From NCBI RefSeq assembly GCF_007991655.1, contig NZ_BJYT01000001.1:496001-560000 (forward strand): 64,000 nt of DNA, in the 5' to 3' direction. A model generated the notes under the pieces. That model saw nothing but the letters and a program-made list of their open reading frames with translations, did no database searches and had not been told where the DNA came from. The position numbers were made by a program, and so were the translations under genes. The DNA comes from Segetibacter aerophilus (GTDB lineage Bacteria > Bacteroidota > Bacteroidia > Chitinophagales > Chitinophagaceae). Below, piece by piece: positions 8,669 to 18,259 of the stretch. Each line of letters begins with the position of its first letter. The first letter of the stretch is position 1.

Positions 8669-9762
8669 ACAGGCATAGACACTTTAATTTGTTCGCCTGT
8701 TTCCTGAAGCATGCCGGTTTGTTTATTTCTTTTAAAAATTACAATGTTGTCGCTGTCCTGGTTAGCTGCCAATAAATAGTTTCCGGAAGGGTCAATAATG
8801 AAATGACGCGGAGCTTTGCCTAGCGTGGACTGATAACCTTTTAACTGCAATTTTCCATTTGCAGGATTAACTGAGAAAATGGCTATATTATTTTCCTGGC
8901 CCCGGTTAGAGGCGTATAGGAACTTGCCATCGGGAGATAAGTCAACCTCCGCACTACCGGGCTGGCCTTTGAAGTCAGCTGGATGCGTGGCAATAGTTTG
9001 TATAGAAGTAAGCTTTCCGTTGCTATAGTTGTAAGCTCCGACCGTACCGCTCATTTCCTCTATGACATAGGCAAACTTTCCATTTGGATGAAAGGTGATG
9101 TGACGAGGCCCATTGCCCGGGTTAACTTGAACGAATGGGGTAGGTGCAGGGCTAAGCGGTTTGGCAGCCGATGTATTAAATTTATAGACGACTACTTTAT
9201 CGGTTCCTAAATCTGGTGCAAATAAATAATCGCCCGTAGGGCTAAAAACAGTTTCGTGCACGTGCGGTTTTTCCTGGCGTTGTTTGTTTACGCTGCTTCC
9301 CTCATGTTGAATGGATTGACTAAAAGGATTTAAGGAACCATCATTATTGACCGGAAAAACAGCCAAACTACCGCCACCATAATTTGCCACTGTGACCCAT
9401 TTATTGTTTTTACTAACTGCTACATGACACGGTCCGTCGCCACCCGTTAGTTGTTGATTTACTAAGGACAATTTGCCGGTACTTTTATCAAAAGCATATG
9501 AACTGACCTTGGAAGGATTTTTTCCACCTGTTTCACTTACCGCATATATGTGCTTTTTATCAGGAGCGATGGCGATGAAAGATGGATTTGCTGCACTGTC
9601 AGTATTGCTCACCCACTCAGCTTTTCCGGTGGTTGTATTGAAGCGATAAACGTAAATTCCCTTACTACCTTTTTGAGTGTATGTTCCTACAAGTAAATAA
9701 TAGTCCTGGGCAGAACAACAGAAGGATAAAAACAAGAAGGCGGCAAGGAGGCAATGGCGCAT
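8647..9762 (-). CDS. Exported lactonase-family beta-propeller (6-phosphogluconolactonase-like)
   Basis: Seven-bladed propeller of the YbhE/Pgl lactonase family (371 residues from the chosen start). A signal peptide, MRHCLLAAFLFLSFCCSAQ, shows export, so a role on cytoplasmic 6-phosphogluconolactone is unlikely; the family name is the only clue to the substrate. Blade repeats are seen as YLLVGTYT, HVAVSKNNKWVTVANYGGG, HETVFSPTGDYLFAPDLG, HITFHPNGKFAYV and FIIDPSGNYLLAANQDSDN. The ATG at 9762 was chosen over a TTG at 9795 because it gives a proper signal peptide. Its end overlaps the NUDIX gene by 22 bp. Confidence 0.88.
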   Translation of the reverse strand: MRHCLLAAFLFLSFCCSAQDYYLLVGTYTQKGSKGIYVYRFNTTTGKAEWVSNTDSAANPSFIAIAPDKKHIYAVSETGGKNPSKVSSYAFDKSTGKLSLVNQQLTGGDGPCHVAVSKNNKWVTVANYGGGSLAVFPVNNDGSLNPFSQSIQHEGSSVNKQRQEKPHVHETVFSPTGDYLFAPDLGTDKVVVYKFNTSAAKPLSPAPTPFVQVNPGNGPRHITFHPNGKFAYVIEEMSGTVGAYNYSNGKLTSIQTIATHPADFKGQPGSAEVDLSPDGKFLYASNRGQENNIAIFSVNPANGKLQLKGYQSTLGKAPRHFIIDPSGNYLLAANQDSDNIVIFKRNKQTGMLQETGEQIKVSMPVCLQLLK

Positions 9763-9875
9763 AAAACAATTAATTAAGTGATAGTTAGAAGCCAAATATA
9801 AAGAATAGAAAGTAAAACGGAATTGTCAATCGGTTGGTTGACACCCTTTTGAATGATGCTTGTAGTGAGTGTAGA

Positions 9876-9900
9876 TAAACGGAGCGCCGCAGCTATGCCG
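9876..9900 (+). repeat. Dispersed repeat, diverged copy (GAGCGCCGCAGC form)
   Basis: Reads TAAACGGAGCGCCGCAGCTA followed by TGCCG. It aligns with the GAGCGTGGCAACGATG branch of the dispersed repeat, with several changes. It lies between two minus-strand genes. Confidence 0.45.
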
Positions 9901-9975
9901 CTACAAGTGATAGAGCTTGTTACAACAAAAAAGGTCAGCTTTATTAGCTGACCAAAAATCATTTATGTTAGGAGT

Positions 9976-10992
9976 TTATTTAATTATAGTCTCGGCAAAT
10001 CTTTCCATCTCTTCCAATTGCGGACTGCATTGCAATAAAAACAAATCAACGCCCGCCCTTTCGAATTCACCAATTTTATCTTGTAACTGTGCAGGTGTTC
10101 CTGTTAGTCCGCTGCGTAAGCCACGGTTGGAAACTGAATAATCATACAACGACGGCTTTTTTTCTAACTGCGTTCCCGACAGCCACTGCTGATAATTATT
10201 GTAACCGGGAGAGCCAGGATTGACATTTGTGATGCGCTCAATTTCGGCTTTAACTTCTGCTTCGGTGTGGCGAACAATGCTGTATGCTGCTACTCCAAAC
10301 TGCATTGGGGGTAAGCCTTTTTTATCGCGTCTTTCGCTCAGGTCTCTAATTCTTGCTGCAATTCCTTCGGGCGAATCACCATGCATAACGTACGCATCAC
10401 ATTGCGATGCAATCAGCTCTTTAGCTGCTTCAGACTCTCCACCTGCATAAATTTTTGGTCTCGGTTTGGATAGAGGTTTTGGCTGTAATACATTATTATT
10501 TACGTTGTAGTACTTGCCCGAGAAACTAAAATTATCCTGCTTCCAAACGTTATCAATTACTGTGAGCCATTCTGCAGTTCTTGCGTAGCGGTCGTCGTGT
10601 TGTTCGAAGTGTACACCATATTTCTCCGCTTCATCTTTCCACCAGGAAGAAACGACGTTTAATGAGAGTCGTCCATTACTAATATGGTCAATATTCGCCG
10701 CCTGCTTTGCAAGCAAAGCTGGATTGTGAAAGGTAGGACGAACGGCGACCATCAACTCCAACTTGTTTGTAACTGCAGCAACAGCAGCAGCAGTTGACCA
10801 GGCATCAAGCGAAGGAGCATTTTCGCCTTTGATATCGTTTAGGTTTAATTCAGCAATCAATGAAAGATCGTAACCAAGTTCCTCGCTTCGGATAGCAAGT
10901 TTTTTTACATATTCCCAGGATGCCTCCATTTGCTCATCTTCCACGTTTCTCAGCCATCCGCCAAAGACAGGCATCCAATATCCGTACTGCAT
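9976..10992 (-). CDS. LLM-class flavin-dependent monooxygenase (SsuD/SfnG-like)
   Basis: Luciferase-like TIM-barrel monooxygenase of 338 residues that would use reduced flavin and O2. It starts MQYGYWMPVFGGWLRN, like dimethylsulfone or alkanesulfonate monooxygenases. Other family features are LMVAVRPTFHNPALLAKQAA near residue 80, GRLSLNVVSSWW near 108, and KIYAGGESEAAKELIA near 182. The substrate cannot be read from sequence. No flavin reductase or sulfonate transporter is nearby. It starts 9 bp after the ATP-grasp gene, so the two form an operon, and the pairing rather than sulfur scavenging may be the real clue. Confidence 0.87.
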   Translation of the reverse strand: MQYGYWMPVFGGWLRNVEDEQMEASWEYVKKLAIRSEELGYDLSLIAELNLNDIKGENAPSLDAWSTAAAVAAVTNKLELMVAVRPTFHNPALLAKQAANIDHISNGRLSLNVVSSWWKDEAEKYGVHFEQHDDRYARTAEWLTVIDNVWKQDNFSFSGKYYNVNNNVLQPKPLSKPRPKIYAGGESEAAKELIASQCDAYVMHGDSPEGIAARIRDLSERRDKKGLPPMQFGVAAYSIVRHTEAEVKAEIERITNVNPGSPGYNNYQQWLSGTQLEKKPSLYDYSVSNRGLRSGLTGTPAQLQDKIGEFERAGVDLFLLQCSPQLEEMERFAETIIK

Positions 10993-11001
10993 AAGTTTGT
11001 T

Positions 11002-11982
11002 TTATAGCTGTTCTGCTGTTTCCAATACCGGGGCAACCTCGGCCTTTGCTTCTAAGAAATCAACCAGCTTTTTGTGTGGATTAAACCCGATCACATTTAC
11101 TGCATCCGCCACAAAATTCGACAAGGCGTTTACATCGTAGTACAATATTTCGCCGTCCCTGTCATCGATGATGTACTCAATTCCGCCAACGTCAATTCCG
11201 CTCTTTTCCATAATTGTTTCAACAGTGTCAATTACTTCTTGCGGCGGCGTGTAAGCTTCTACCTTCAAACCGTTTTTTGGAGCGTCTACTGCGCATGCAT
11301 TTCTGACAAGTTCTGTCCCAGCTGTAGTCTGGCAAATATCCGCAGGGCAGAGGTTAAAGCTTTCTCCTGATGTATATACTTTAATAGCATAAAGATATTT
11401 TCCGCCTAAAGTTTCCACACGGGTAATGTATCCTCCGCGAGCAGGAATAAATTCCTGAACAAGCGCAGTATGGTCAATACCAAGATCAATTGTATTGTTG
11501 TCGACTGCTTGCTGGAGATCTGCAGGAGTATTGTATTTCGTAATGCCCGCACCACTTCCTCCGATGTTAGCTTTTACAACCACCGGAAAACGTAAACCTT
11601 TTGAAGCTTCCACTGCACGGCTTGCATGGTTTATTACATGCGCTTTTGGAAACTTAATTCCTAAAGACTGCATTAAAGTAAGTTGTTGAGCTTTAGACGT
11701 TTCATAGGTAAAAGCTTTAAAACCGTTAATCACCTTTACACCCAGAGTCTCCAGGTGTTTTAGGTAGTTCAGCGTATAATAAACTCCCTGGACACCATCG
11801 CGCAAATATGCTGACGGACTCATCCGATTAAAGAACAAACTTACTTGCGGCTTTTCTTCTTCTATCGCAAAAAAATGATAGCGGGGGTCTTGTTGTTCGT
11901 AGCGGATTCCGCGCTCAGAAAGTTCGTTCATAAGGGGTTTAAACCAATCGGGATGCTCGTGGTAGATTATGAATGGATGCAT
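11002..11982 (-). CDS. RimK-type ATP-grasp ligase
   Basis: A 326-residue ATP-grasp enzyme expected to join a carboxylate to an amine (peptide-like bond) with ATP. ATP-binding features are FPVVVKANIGGSGAGITKY near residue 137, VQEFIPARGGYITRVETLGG near 180, and the metal-binding end GGIEYIIDDRDGEILYYDVN near 272. The ATG at 11982 starts MHPFIIYHEHPDWF, a normal domain start. The same frame stays open upstream to an ATG at 12261, adding 93 residues that look partly coding-like; I prefer the shorter form. It is cotranscribed with the LLM monooxygenase. The substrate is unknown. Confidence 0.87.
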   Translation of the reverse strand: MHPFIIYHEHPDWFKPLMNELSERGIRYEQQDPRYHFFAIEEEKPQVSLFFNRMSPSAYLRDGVQGVYYTLNYLKHLETLGVKVINGFKAFTYETSKAQQLTLMQSLGIKFPKAHVINHASRAVEASKGLRFPVVVKANIGGSGAGITKYNTPADLQQAVDNNTIDLGIDHTALVQEFIPARGGYITRVETLGGKYLYAIKVYTSGESFNLCPADICQTTAGTELVRNACAVDAPKNGLKVEAYTPPQEVIDTVETIMEKSGIDVGGIEYIIDDRDGEILYYDVNALSNFVADAVNVIGFNPHKKLVDFLEAKAEVAPVLETAEQL

Positions 11983-12360
11983 AATGGTCGCTGTTTTTCG
12001 TTCGGCAAATGTAGAAGAAAAACGAGGTTCAACTGAACAATAGTTGTTTTGAGAAGGGGGAGAGAAGGGCGATTTATTTATTATGATTTTTACATTTTTA
12101 AAAAATGCGTTAATCTCATCTAAAGCTCGAGCCGCTGGGCTTCGTTCTTGCAACGGGACTCCACCCGCTTGTTTCAAAAACTGCTTCGGATGTTTTTGAA
12201 TTCCTTCGCCTTGGCTTGGAGCCCAACCGGCTGATGTCCCTTGTGCAAGAACTGTTGTCATAAAAGAGATATGGGTAAATTTTTCTTACGCTGACAAGCT
12301 TTTTTAAACTTAATTGTCTTTATTGTTTTGCCACGAGCGGAGGTACGTTGTGCAGCTCCC

Positions 12361-12380
12361 GTTGTGTCACTCACTTGTAC
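12361..12380 (-). repeat. Dispersed GAGTGACACAAC repeat, copy 4, overlapping a stop codon
   Basis: The minus strand reads GTACAAGTGAGTGACACAAC. The TGA within it is the stop codon of the DUF998-like gene, so the repeat supplies that protein's last two codons (Tyr-Lys). Confidence 0.8.
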
Positions 12381-13045
12381 AAAATCTCTACCGGCATCTG
12401 CTCCGCTTTCTTAGCAATATGAAGCTTTTTGAGCACAAAAATGTCAATTAAACAAATCCACGTTAGAAAGAATAGGAAGGTGATTTTTTGAACAACAGGC
12501 AGGTATTTTAATAACCCTGCTGAATAGTATAGGATGTTATTTACAATGATCAGTAACAGGTTGAAAAGGCCCATCACAAAAAGTGGGTAGGATCTCTTTT
12601 TGTATAACCCTGCATAAGTACCGGCAAGGGCAATCAACCCAAAACCACCTGCGACATTGATTACAGCATCATGAAAACTGGTAAATAAAAACATTGTAAT
12701 CGTCATGGAAGCGATACCGGAAAAAGTAATCAACCTTCGGATAGATTTTGAGAAATTAATTCTGCGGGCAAATAAAAACCAAAAAACGGCAAGCGTAGCA
12801 CATAGTATAAACATTGCTGTCATAGCATAAGGGCGTGCAGAATTTACTGCGCCATTTATAGCATTCTCATCTAAAAGATTACACCAATAATTGTGGAGCC
12901 AGCTAAAGCCTTTGGACTGTTTATTTTCCTGGTAACCGCCAGGATAGAGTAAAGTGGAAACGATATAAAGAATACTAAAAACTAGAACACCAAATGTGGG
13001 CAGGAGGATAGTAAAGTGTTTTGTTTGACTTGTTTTGGTGGTCAA
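12371..13045 (-). CDS. DUF998-like integral membrane protein
   Basis: A 224-residue inner-membrane protein with about six hydrophobic segments (near 12-34, 72-92, 103-125, 131-150, 155-177 and 186-206). The first external loop has YPGGYQENKQSKGFSW and NYWCNLL, a pattern I associate with DUF998-type proteins. No enzymatic motif is visible and the function is unknown. It starts at ATG (complement of 13043-13045). The stop lies inside a dispersed-repeat copy, so the C-terminus may have been trimmed or set by repeat insertion. Confidence 0.72.
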   Translation of the reverse strand: MTTKTSQTKHFTILLPTFGVLVFSILYIVSTLLYPGGYQENKQSKGFSWLHNYWCNLLDENAINGAVNSARPYAMTAMFILCATLAVFWFLFARRINFSKSIRRLITFSGIASMTITMFLFTSFHDAVINVAGGFGLIALAGTYAGLYKKRSYPLFVMGLFNLLLIIVNNILYYSAGLLKYLPVVQKITFLFFLTWICLIDIFVLKKLHIAKKAEQMPVEILYK

Positions 13046-13566
13046 TTTATTAGAGTTGTATGAACAGTACAGAAAGGTAAAAATTCTTAAAGATTAAAAT
13101 AAAGCGTCTTAAATTATTAATCTTACGATCGATACTTATAATGGTTTGAAGAAGCTATTTTTTTGCAATCAATCAACCTGTCAACTTCACACTCGTATGT
13201 TCATGATAAATGTAGTTCAAACGTTTCCATTAACACCTGATTTAGTAAATGTTATCAAACCGTGCCCCTCGCTTTGTTTATCCACAGTAGTGCATCACTC
13301 AATCCTTTCGCTAAACGTAATCTTACCTTTATCTATCTTTTAAGTTGGGTTAATTGTGTTGTTATTTTCTTCTGTTTTGGAAAGTCGAATAAAGAATTGA
13401 TCTGTACAAGGGAGTGACACAACAATGTTGAAAAAAGGTAAAATGCGGGTTCAAATAAAACTAATCATGCACCTTTTTCTTAAATACCTGGTAGCGAAGA
13501 CTTTTGCTTTTTATTAAGATTGACAATTGTAATATTTATAGAAATATTCCAAATTAACCCAGAGCT
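13046..13566. other. Divergent intergenic region before the TPR operon
   Basis: This 521-bp gap holds one dispersed-repeat copy (13404-13427) and an isolated TTATCCACA (13278-13286) that I regard as chance. A possible 65-codon frame at 13146 has no signal, domain or coding character. The promoter of the TPR operon should lie here, but no strong -7/-33 pair is seen. Confidence 0.6.
13404..13427 (+). repeat. Dispersed GAGTGACACAAC repeat, copy 5
   Basis: Reads GTACAAGGGAGTGACACAAC followed by AATG. It is 140 bp before the TPR gene, same direction. It differs from copy 2 at one base in 24, and both are followed by TTGA. Confidence 0.8.
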
Positions 13567-16500
13567 ATGATCGCAATAGTTAAGAGAAGTTTGTGCGCAG
13601 CAGCGCTTGTTTTGGCGGTACACAGCCATCCTTTAGCACAGGCTACGCAGGCTAATATTGATCCTGATGCTAACTTTAAGCTGGCAAAAGAACTTTACCA
13701 GAAAGAACAATTTAGCCTTGCTTATCCATTATTTAAAAATATTTCATTTGCTCATTCTCCAAATAGTAAGCTTCCTGTAAGTACGCAGCTTGAAGCAAAA
13801 TATTATACAATTGTATGTGGGCTTAAGTTAAATGAAAGTACCTCTGAAGGCGCTGCAAAAGAATTTATAGAATCTGAGCATAATGCACCCCGCATTCAAA
13901 TGCTAAGTTACCAGTTAGGCGAGTACTATTATCGTCAGCAAAAGTTTGCGGAGTCGCTGACTTACTATGAAAAAGCGGGGATTGACAATTTAAGTAATCG
14001 GGAGATTGCGGAGATGCAATTTCACCAGGCATACTCTTATTTTACCCTAGAGCAGTTTGATAAAGCGAAGCCGCTTTTCAATTCCATCCGCCAAATTTCC
14101 TCTGACCCAAATTACCTGGATGCTAACTACTACTTTGGTTTCATATCTTTTTACGAAAAGAACTACCCTCTAGCACTCGAAGCTTTTCGTAAGGTAGAAA
14201 ACCAGCCGACTTACCAAAAAATAGTACCTTATTATATTGCTGAAATTTTGTACTTCAACGGAGAGAAAGACAAAGCAATCGCTTATGGTGAAGAGAAATT
14301 AAATAGTGGGGGACAGTACTATGATTTGCAATTAAGGCAGTTGATTGGTCACGCTTACTTTGAAAAAAAGAATTACCAGAAGGCGCTGCCTTACTTGCAG
14401 GAATACAATACAAAAGCAGGGAAGGTTAGTCGCGAAGATTTGTATGAGATTTCCTACACTTATTACGAAACCAACCAACTGCCGAAAGCAATTGCAGGTT
14501 TTAAAGAGCTGGGAGGAAAAGAAGATTCTCTTGCGCAAAACAGTATGTACCTGTTAGCAGATGCTTATTTAAAAACAGGGCAGAAAGTAAATGCAAGAAG
14601 CGCCTTTTTGTTTTGCGCTTCTAATAGCAGCAATCCGGTTCAGAAAGAAATTTCTCTTTTTAATTACGCCAAGCTTTCTTTTGATTTAGGCTACCAGGAT
14701 ATTGCGTCCAGCGAGTTGCAAAGCTTTATAAATACGTATCCGAGGTCTACGTATTTGCCGGAGGCAAAAGAGTTGCTTGTAAATGTTTTGGCCAATACCA
14801 ATAACTACAAAGACGCGCTTACCTTATATGAAAGCTTGCCTGGGAAGAGTGAAACGGTAAAAAAAGTATATCCAAAAATTATTTATGGGAGAGCAGTTGA
14901 ACTTATCAACGAACAACAATTAGATAAAGCGGATGCTTTGCTGGATGAAGTAATCAAAGCTCCTTACAATACAACACAGTTGCCTTTTGCTTATTTCTGG
15001 AAAGGTGAAATAGCATATCGCAATAAGAAGGTAGACCAGGCGATTGAGTATCTGAGTAACTATCTAAAAAATCCTGTATCAGGAGGCGAGGTGAATGTAA
15101 CCAACGCGCGTTATGACCTCGGCCATGCAAATTTGCAAAAAGAAAATTACAGGCAGGCTCTCGGTTATTTTGAGCAGGTTACAAAACGTGTAGACAGGAA
15201 TTCAACACCGGTGGAGCAGGATGCGTATTTAAGAAGTGCAGATGCGCAGTTTATGAATCGCAACTACCGCCAGGCTCAAACGATGTACGAAACTGTGATC
15301 AACAACAACCTTGCGTCTGCCGATTACGCCTTGTATCAAAAAGCAATTATCTCCGGCGCTGCAAATAGGAACACAGACAAGATTAAGGAGCTGCAGTCTT
15401 TAGAACAACGTTATCCAGGGTCTTCACTAATACCAGATGCAAATCTTGAAATTGCAAATACTTACCTGGCAGCAGAAGATTACAGATCGGCAATAACTCC
15501 ACTGAATAAGATAGTTAAAAACAAGAATGCTACTTCGTTACACCCACAGGGTTACCTAAAGTTGGGTGTTGCTTATTTTAACCTGGATAATAACCAGGAG
15601 GCCCTCGCTAGCTTTAAAACTTTAATCTCTTCTTTTCCCAACTCTGCTGAAAGCGATGCGGCTGTAGAGTACGTTCGTGACATATTTGTCTCTGAACAAA
15701 AGCCTTCAGAATACGTCGCTTTTATGAAAGCAAACGGTAAGGATGTAAGTTATACAGAAGCTGACTCGCTAACTTATGCTTCCGCAGAAACAAGGTTTAA
15801 TAACAACGATCAGCAAAACGCGCTGAACGGTTTCAAGGATTACTTAAACAAGTTTCCTAACGGACGTTATTCTATTGATGCTAATTATAAAGTCGCAGAA
15901 ATTTATAATGGCAAAAAAGATTATCCTAACGCCTTGATCGGTTATACTTATGTAGCCTCTAAAGCGCCTAATAAATTTGCCGAGAAAAGTGTTTTGCAGG
16001 CAGCAAGGATAAATTTTTTCGAGTTGAAAAATTACGAGGATGCAGAACTTTATTTCACCCAATTGAAAGGATTGGCTACTCAACCTGATATTCAGTTGGA
16101 AGCGATGAGAGGTTTGCTTCGTTCGCAATACCGGTTAAACCAATGGAAAGATGCTGTTCCAAATGCACAGGAACTATTAACCCAAAAAGGCGTTGCGACT
16201 GATGATAAAATGATGGCGAATATGGTGATAGCAAAAAGTCACCAGGCTAATAAAGATATTGATGCTGCTACGTCTGCTTACCGTACCGTAATTGCTTTAG
16301 GTAAGTCAGAATTTGCTGCTGAGGCTCGTTACCAACTCGCCTTTATTGCGTTCCAGCAGAATAAGTATGCAGAAGCTGAAAAGGCTGCTTTCGAAGTAGT
16401 CAACAAAGCAGGTTCTTATGAGTATTGGACAACCAAATCTTACATTCTTTTAGGCGACATATACTTTAAACAGAAAGATTATTTCAACGCAGAAGCTACA

Positions 16501-16614
16501 CTAAAGAGTGTGTCAGAAAATGCAACGATACCAGAATTAAAACAGGAAGCACAACAAAAACTCGATGCAGTGATTGCTGAAAAAAATGCTAATAGTAAAG
16601 TGGCCAAACAATAA
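13567..16614 (+). CDS. Large exported TPR-repeat protein
   Basis: A 1015-residue periplasmic or outer-membrane-associated protein. A signal peptide (LCAAALVLAVHSHPLAQA) is followed by many TPR and Sel1-like repeats along nearly the whole length, for example YQKEQFSLAYPLF, YFEKKNYQKALPYLQEY, ALGYFEQVTKR and YAEAEKAAFEVV. Such solenoids act as scaffolds for protein partners; no catalytic motif is seen. The following barrel gene is 12 bp downstream and the HU-CCDC81 gene follows, an arrangement I associate with Bacteroidota envelope operons (tol-pal/YbgF-like annotations are common). The function is inferred only from fold and context. Confidence 0.85.
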   Translation: MIAIVKRSLCAAALVLAVHSHPLAQATQANIDPDANFKLAKELYQKEQFSLAYPLFKNISFAHSPNSKLPVSTQLEAKYYTIVCGLKLNESTSEGAAKEFIESEHNAPRIQMLSYQLGEYYYRQQKFAESLTYYEKAGIDNLSNREIAEMQFHQAYSYFTLEQFDKAKPLFNSIRQISSDPNYLDANYYFGFISFYEKNYPLALEAFRKVENQPTYQKIVPYYIAEILYFNGEKDKAIAYGEEKLNSGGQYYDLQLRQLIGHAYFEKKNYQKALPYLQEYNTKAGKVSREDLYEISYTYYETNQLPKAIAGFKELGGKEDSLAQNSMYLLADAYLKTGQKVNARSAFLFCASNSSNPVQKEISLFNYAKLSFDLGYQDIASSELQSFINTYPRSTYLPEAKELLVNVLANTNNYKDALTLYESLPGKSETVKKVYPKIIYGRAVELINEQQLDKADALLDEVIKAPYNTTQLPFAYFWKGEIAYRNKKVDQAIEYLSNYLKNPVSGGEVNVTNARYDLGHANLQKENYRQALGYFEQVTKRVDRNSTPVEQDAYLRSADAQFMNRNYRQAQTMYETVINNNLASADYALYQKAIISGAANRNTDKIKELQSLEQRYPGSSLIPDANLEIANTYLAAEDYRSAITPLNKIVKNKNATSLHPQGYLKLGVAYFNLDNNQEALASFKTLISSFPNSAESDAAVEYVRDIFVSEQKPSEYVAFMKANGKDVSYTEADSLTYASAETRFNNNDQQNALNGFKDYLNKFPNGRYSIDANYKVAEIYNGKKDYPNALIGYTYVASKAPNKFAEKSVLQAARINFFELKNYEDAELYFTQLKGLATQPDIQLEAMRGLLRSQYRLNQWKDAVPNAQELLTQKGVATDDKMMANMVIAKSHQANKDIDAATSAYRTVIALGKSEFAAEARYQLAFIAFQQNKYAEAEKAAFEVVNKAGSYEYWTTKSYILLGDIYFKQKDYFNAEATLKSVSENATIPELKQEAQQKLDAVIAEKNANSKVAKQ

Positions 16615-16626
16615 TCAACAAGACTC

Positions 16627-18258
16627 ATGAAAAAATTACTTCTAATATTATTCTCGATTGTTTCATTGTCTTCTGTGCATGCGCAAAAAGATACTACCAA
16701 GAAAACAGTTGTGGTAACGTCTGCTTATAAACCTGTTTTAAAACCTGCTGCTAAAATCAACTTTAGTGCAGCTGTTCCTTCTGCCGATTCTTCAAGGCCT
16801 CCTTTAACCTACAATGTGCCTGCCCAAAATTTGTTTTTTTCTTACCAGCCCGCGGCTTTGAAGCCCCTTGCACTTTCTATCGACACATCTTTTTCCTGGG
16901 AAAATTCAAATTTTGTAAAACTAGGTGTGGGTAGTTATACTACTCCTTTTGCCCAACTTGGTTTGTCGTTCGGAGACGGAAGAACTTCGCTCGTAAATGT
17001 GCATGCCAGGCATATCTCACAAAAAGGAAGCCTTCCCTTACAGCAATACAGCCGTACCAACGCCGACGTTTCCGGAATTTTTAGCGGCAAGGGTAATATT
17101 GAATGGCATGGAAAAGCAGGGGTTGATTTAAGTAATCAATATTATTATGGATATAGTCCGGATACCTTAAAATACAGCAAGGATAGTCTGAAACAACGGT
17201 TCAAGACTCTCAGTGCGATGATAGGATTTAGGAATAAGGAAGTGAACAGTTATGGCATAACCTATGATCCAACTTTGTCAGTAAATTTCTTTGCAGATAA
17301 CAGGAAAGGCAAAGAGGCAAATCTTGTTTTGAATGCCCCGGTTACTAAGACATTCAATGAAGACCTTGCATTTAATGTTGAGTTTACTGCAGACATCACG
17401 AGCTATCACACTTATAGCAGTAGAAAAATTACAAACAACCTATACTACTTATCTCCTTCGGTAGGATTTAAGAAACCAACATTTAGCGTGAATGCAGGCA
17501 TCACTCCATCCTGGGATAACAAGGAGTTTAAGCTGCTTCCCAATTTTACTGCCCTTATTAAAATGCAGGATGAAAGATTTGTTTTGCAAGGGGGGTGGAT
17601 CGGTTATTATCAGAAAAACACTTTTCAATCTCTGGCTGCATTCAATCCATGGATAGCCCAACCTAATACACTTTTAAATACCCGTATCATTGAGTCTTAT
17701 GCTGGCTTTAAAGGTTCGGCTGGAAGTCATTTTACATTCAATGCAAAATTGTCTGCTTTAAAGTATACCAACGCTGCACTTTTCACCAACGATTTTGTTG
17801 ATGGTAAAACTTTTCAAACGGTGTACGAGCCCAGCATGAGAGCACTAAAAATTCATGGCGAAGCAGGTTACACAGCCCAGGAGAAATTTAGCTTTCTTGG
17901 AGGAATAACAATTAGTAAATATTCTGCTTTGAAAGAAAATTCTAAAGCCTGGGGATTAGTACCGTTGGAACTTACGGGTGCTTTGAGATGGCAGGTTTTG
18001 AAAGATCTTCAATTTAAATCCGATGTGTTTTTATGGGATGGGGCTCAATTCGTAACAAAGGGCGGCGTAACTACTAAGCCAAAAAGTGCGTATGATTTAA
18101 ATGCAGGTGTTGAATTTACTATTATGCCGAAGCTGAATTTATGGTTGCAGTTTAATAACATTCTGAATAATAAATACCAACGCTGGAACCAGTACCAGGT
18201 GTTAGGATTTAATGTAATCGGAGGAATAGTATATTCGTTCTCCCAACCAGGAAAATAA
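16627..18258 (+). CDS. Outer-membrane beta-barrel protein, TonB-receptor-like
   Basis: A 543-residue exported protein: signal peptide MKKLLLILFSIVSLSSVHAQ, then a short basic segment (KDTTKKTVVVTSAYKPV) and alternating hydrophobic/polar strands typical of an outer-membrane barrel. It ends GGIVYSFSQPGK after YQVLGFNVIG. It resembles the C-terminal barrel of TonB-dependent receptors without a clear plug or CarboxypepD domain, so active TonB-driven uptake is doubtful. It lies 12 bp after the TPR gene and 1 bp before the HU-CCDC81 gene, so all three are cotranscribed and probably work together at the envelope. Confidence 0.82.
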   Translation: MKKLLLILFSIVSLSSVHAQKDTTKKTVVVTSAYKPVLKPAAKINFSAAVPSADSSRPPLTYNVPAQNLFFSYQPAALKPLALSIDTSFSWENSNFVKLGVGSYTTPFAQLGLSFGDGRTSLVNVHARHISQKGSLPLQQYSRTNADVSGIFSGKGNIEWHGKAGVDLSNQYYYGYSPDTLKYSKDSLKQRFKTLSAMIGFRNKEVNSYGITYDPTLSVNFFADNRKGKEANLVLNAPVTKTFNEDLAFNVEFTADITSYHTYSSRKITNNLYYLSPSVGFKKPTFSVNAGITPSWDNKEFKLLPNFTALIKMQDERFVLQGGWIGYYQKNTFQSLAAFNPWIAQPNTLLNTRIIESYAGFKGSAGSHFTFNAKLSALKYTNAALFTNDFVDGKTFQTVYEPSMRALKIHGEAGYTAQEKFSFLGGITISKYSALKENSKAWGLVPLELTGALRWQVLKDLQFKSDVFLWDGAQFVTKGGVTTKPKSAYDLNAGVEFTIMPKLNLWLQFNNILNNKYQRWNQYQVLGFNVIGGIVYSFSQPGK

Positions 18259-18259
18259 A

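Noticed and set aside
11983-12261. Graspetide-type precursor peptide next to the ATP-grasp ligase
   Set aside because: The upstream frame is continuous with the ligase and lacks the Thr/Glu core repeats expected of graspetide precursors; kept only as a start-site question.
13278-13286. Perfect DnaA box TTATCCACA suggesting an origin
   Set aside because: It is a single box with no cluster, no AT-rich unwinding element and no dnaA/dnaN nearby; one such 9-mer is expected by chance in this length.
13146-13343. 65-residue frame in the gap before the TPR operon
   Set aside because: Composition is Cys/Phe/Ser-rich without a signal peptide, domain or sensible ribosome site.
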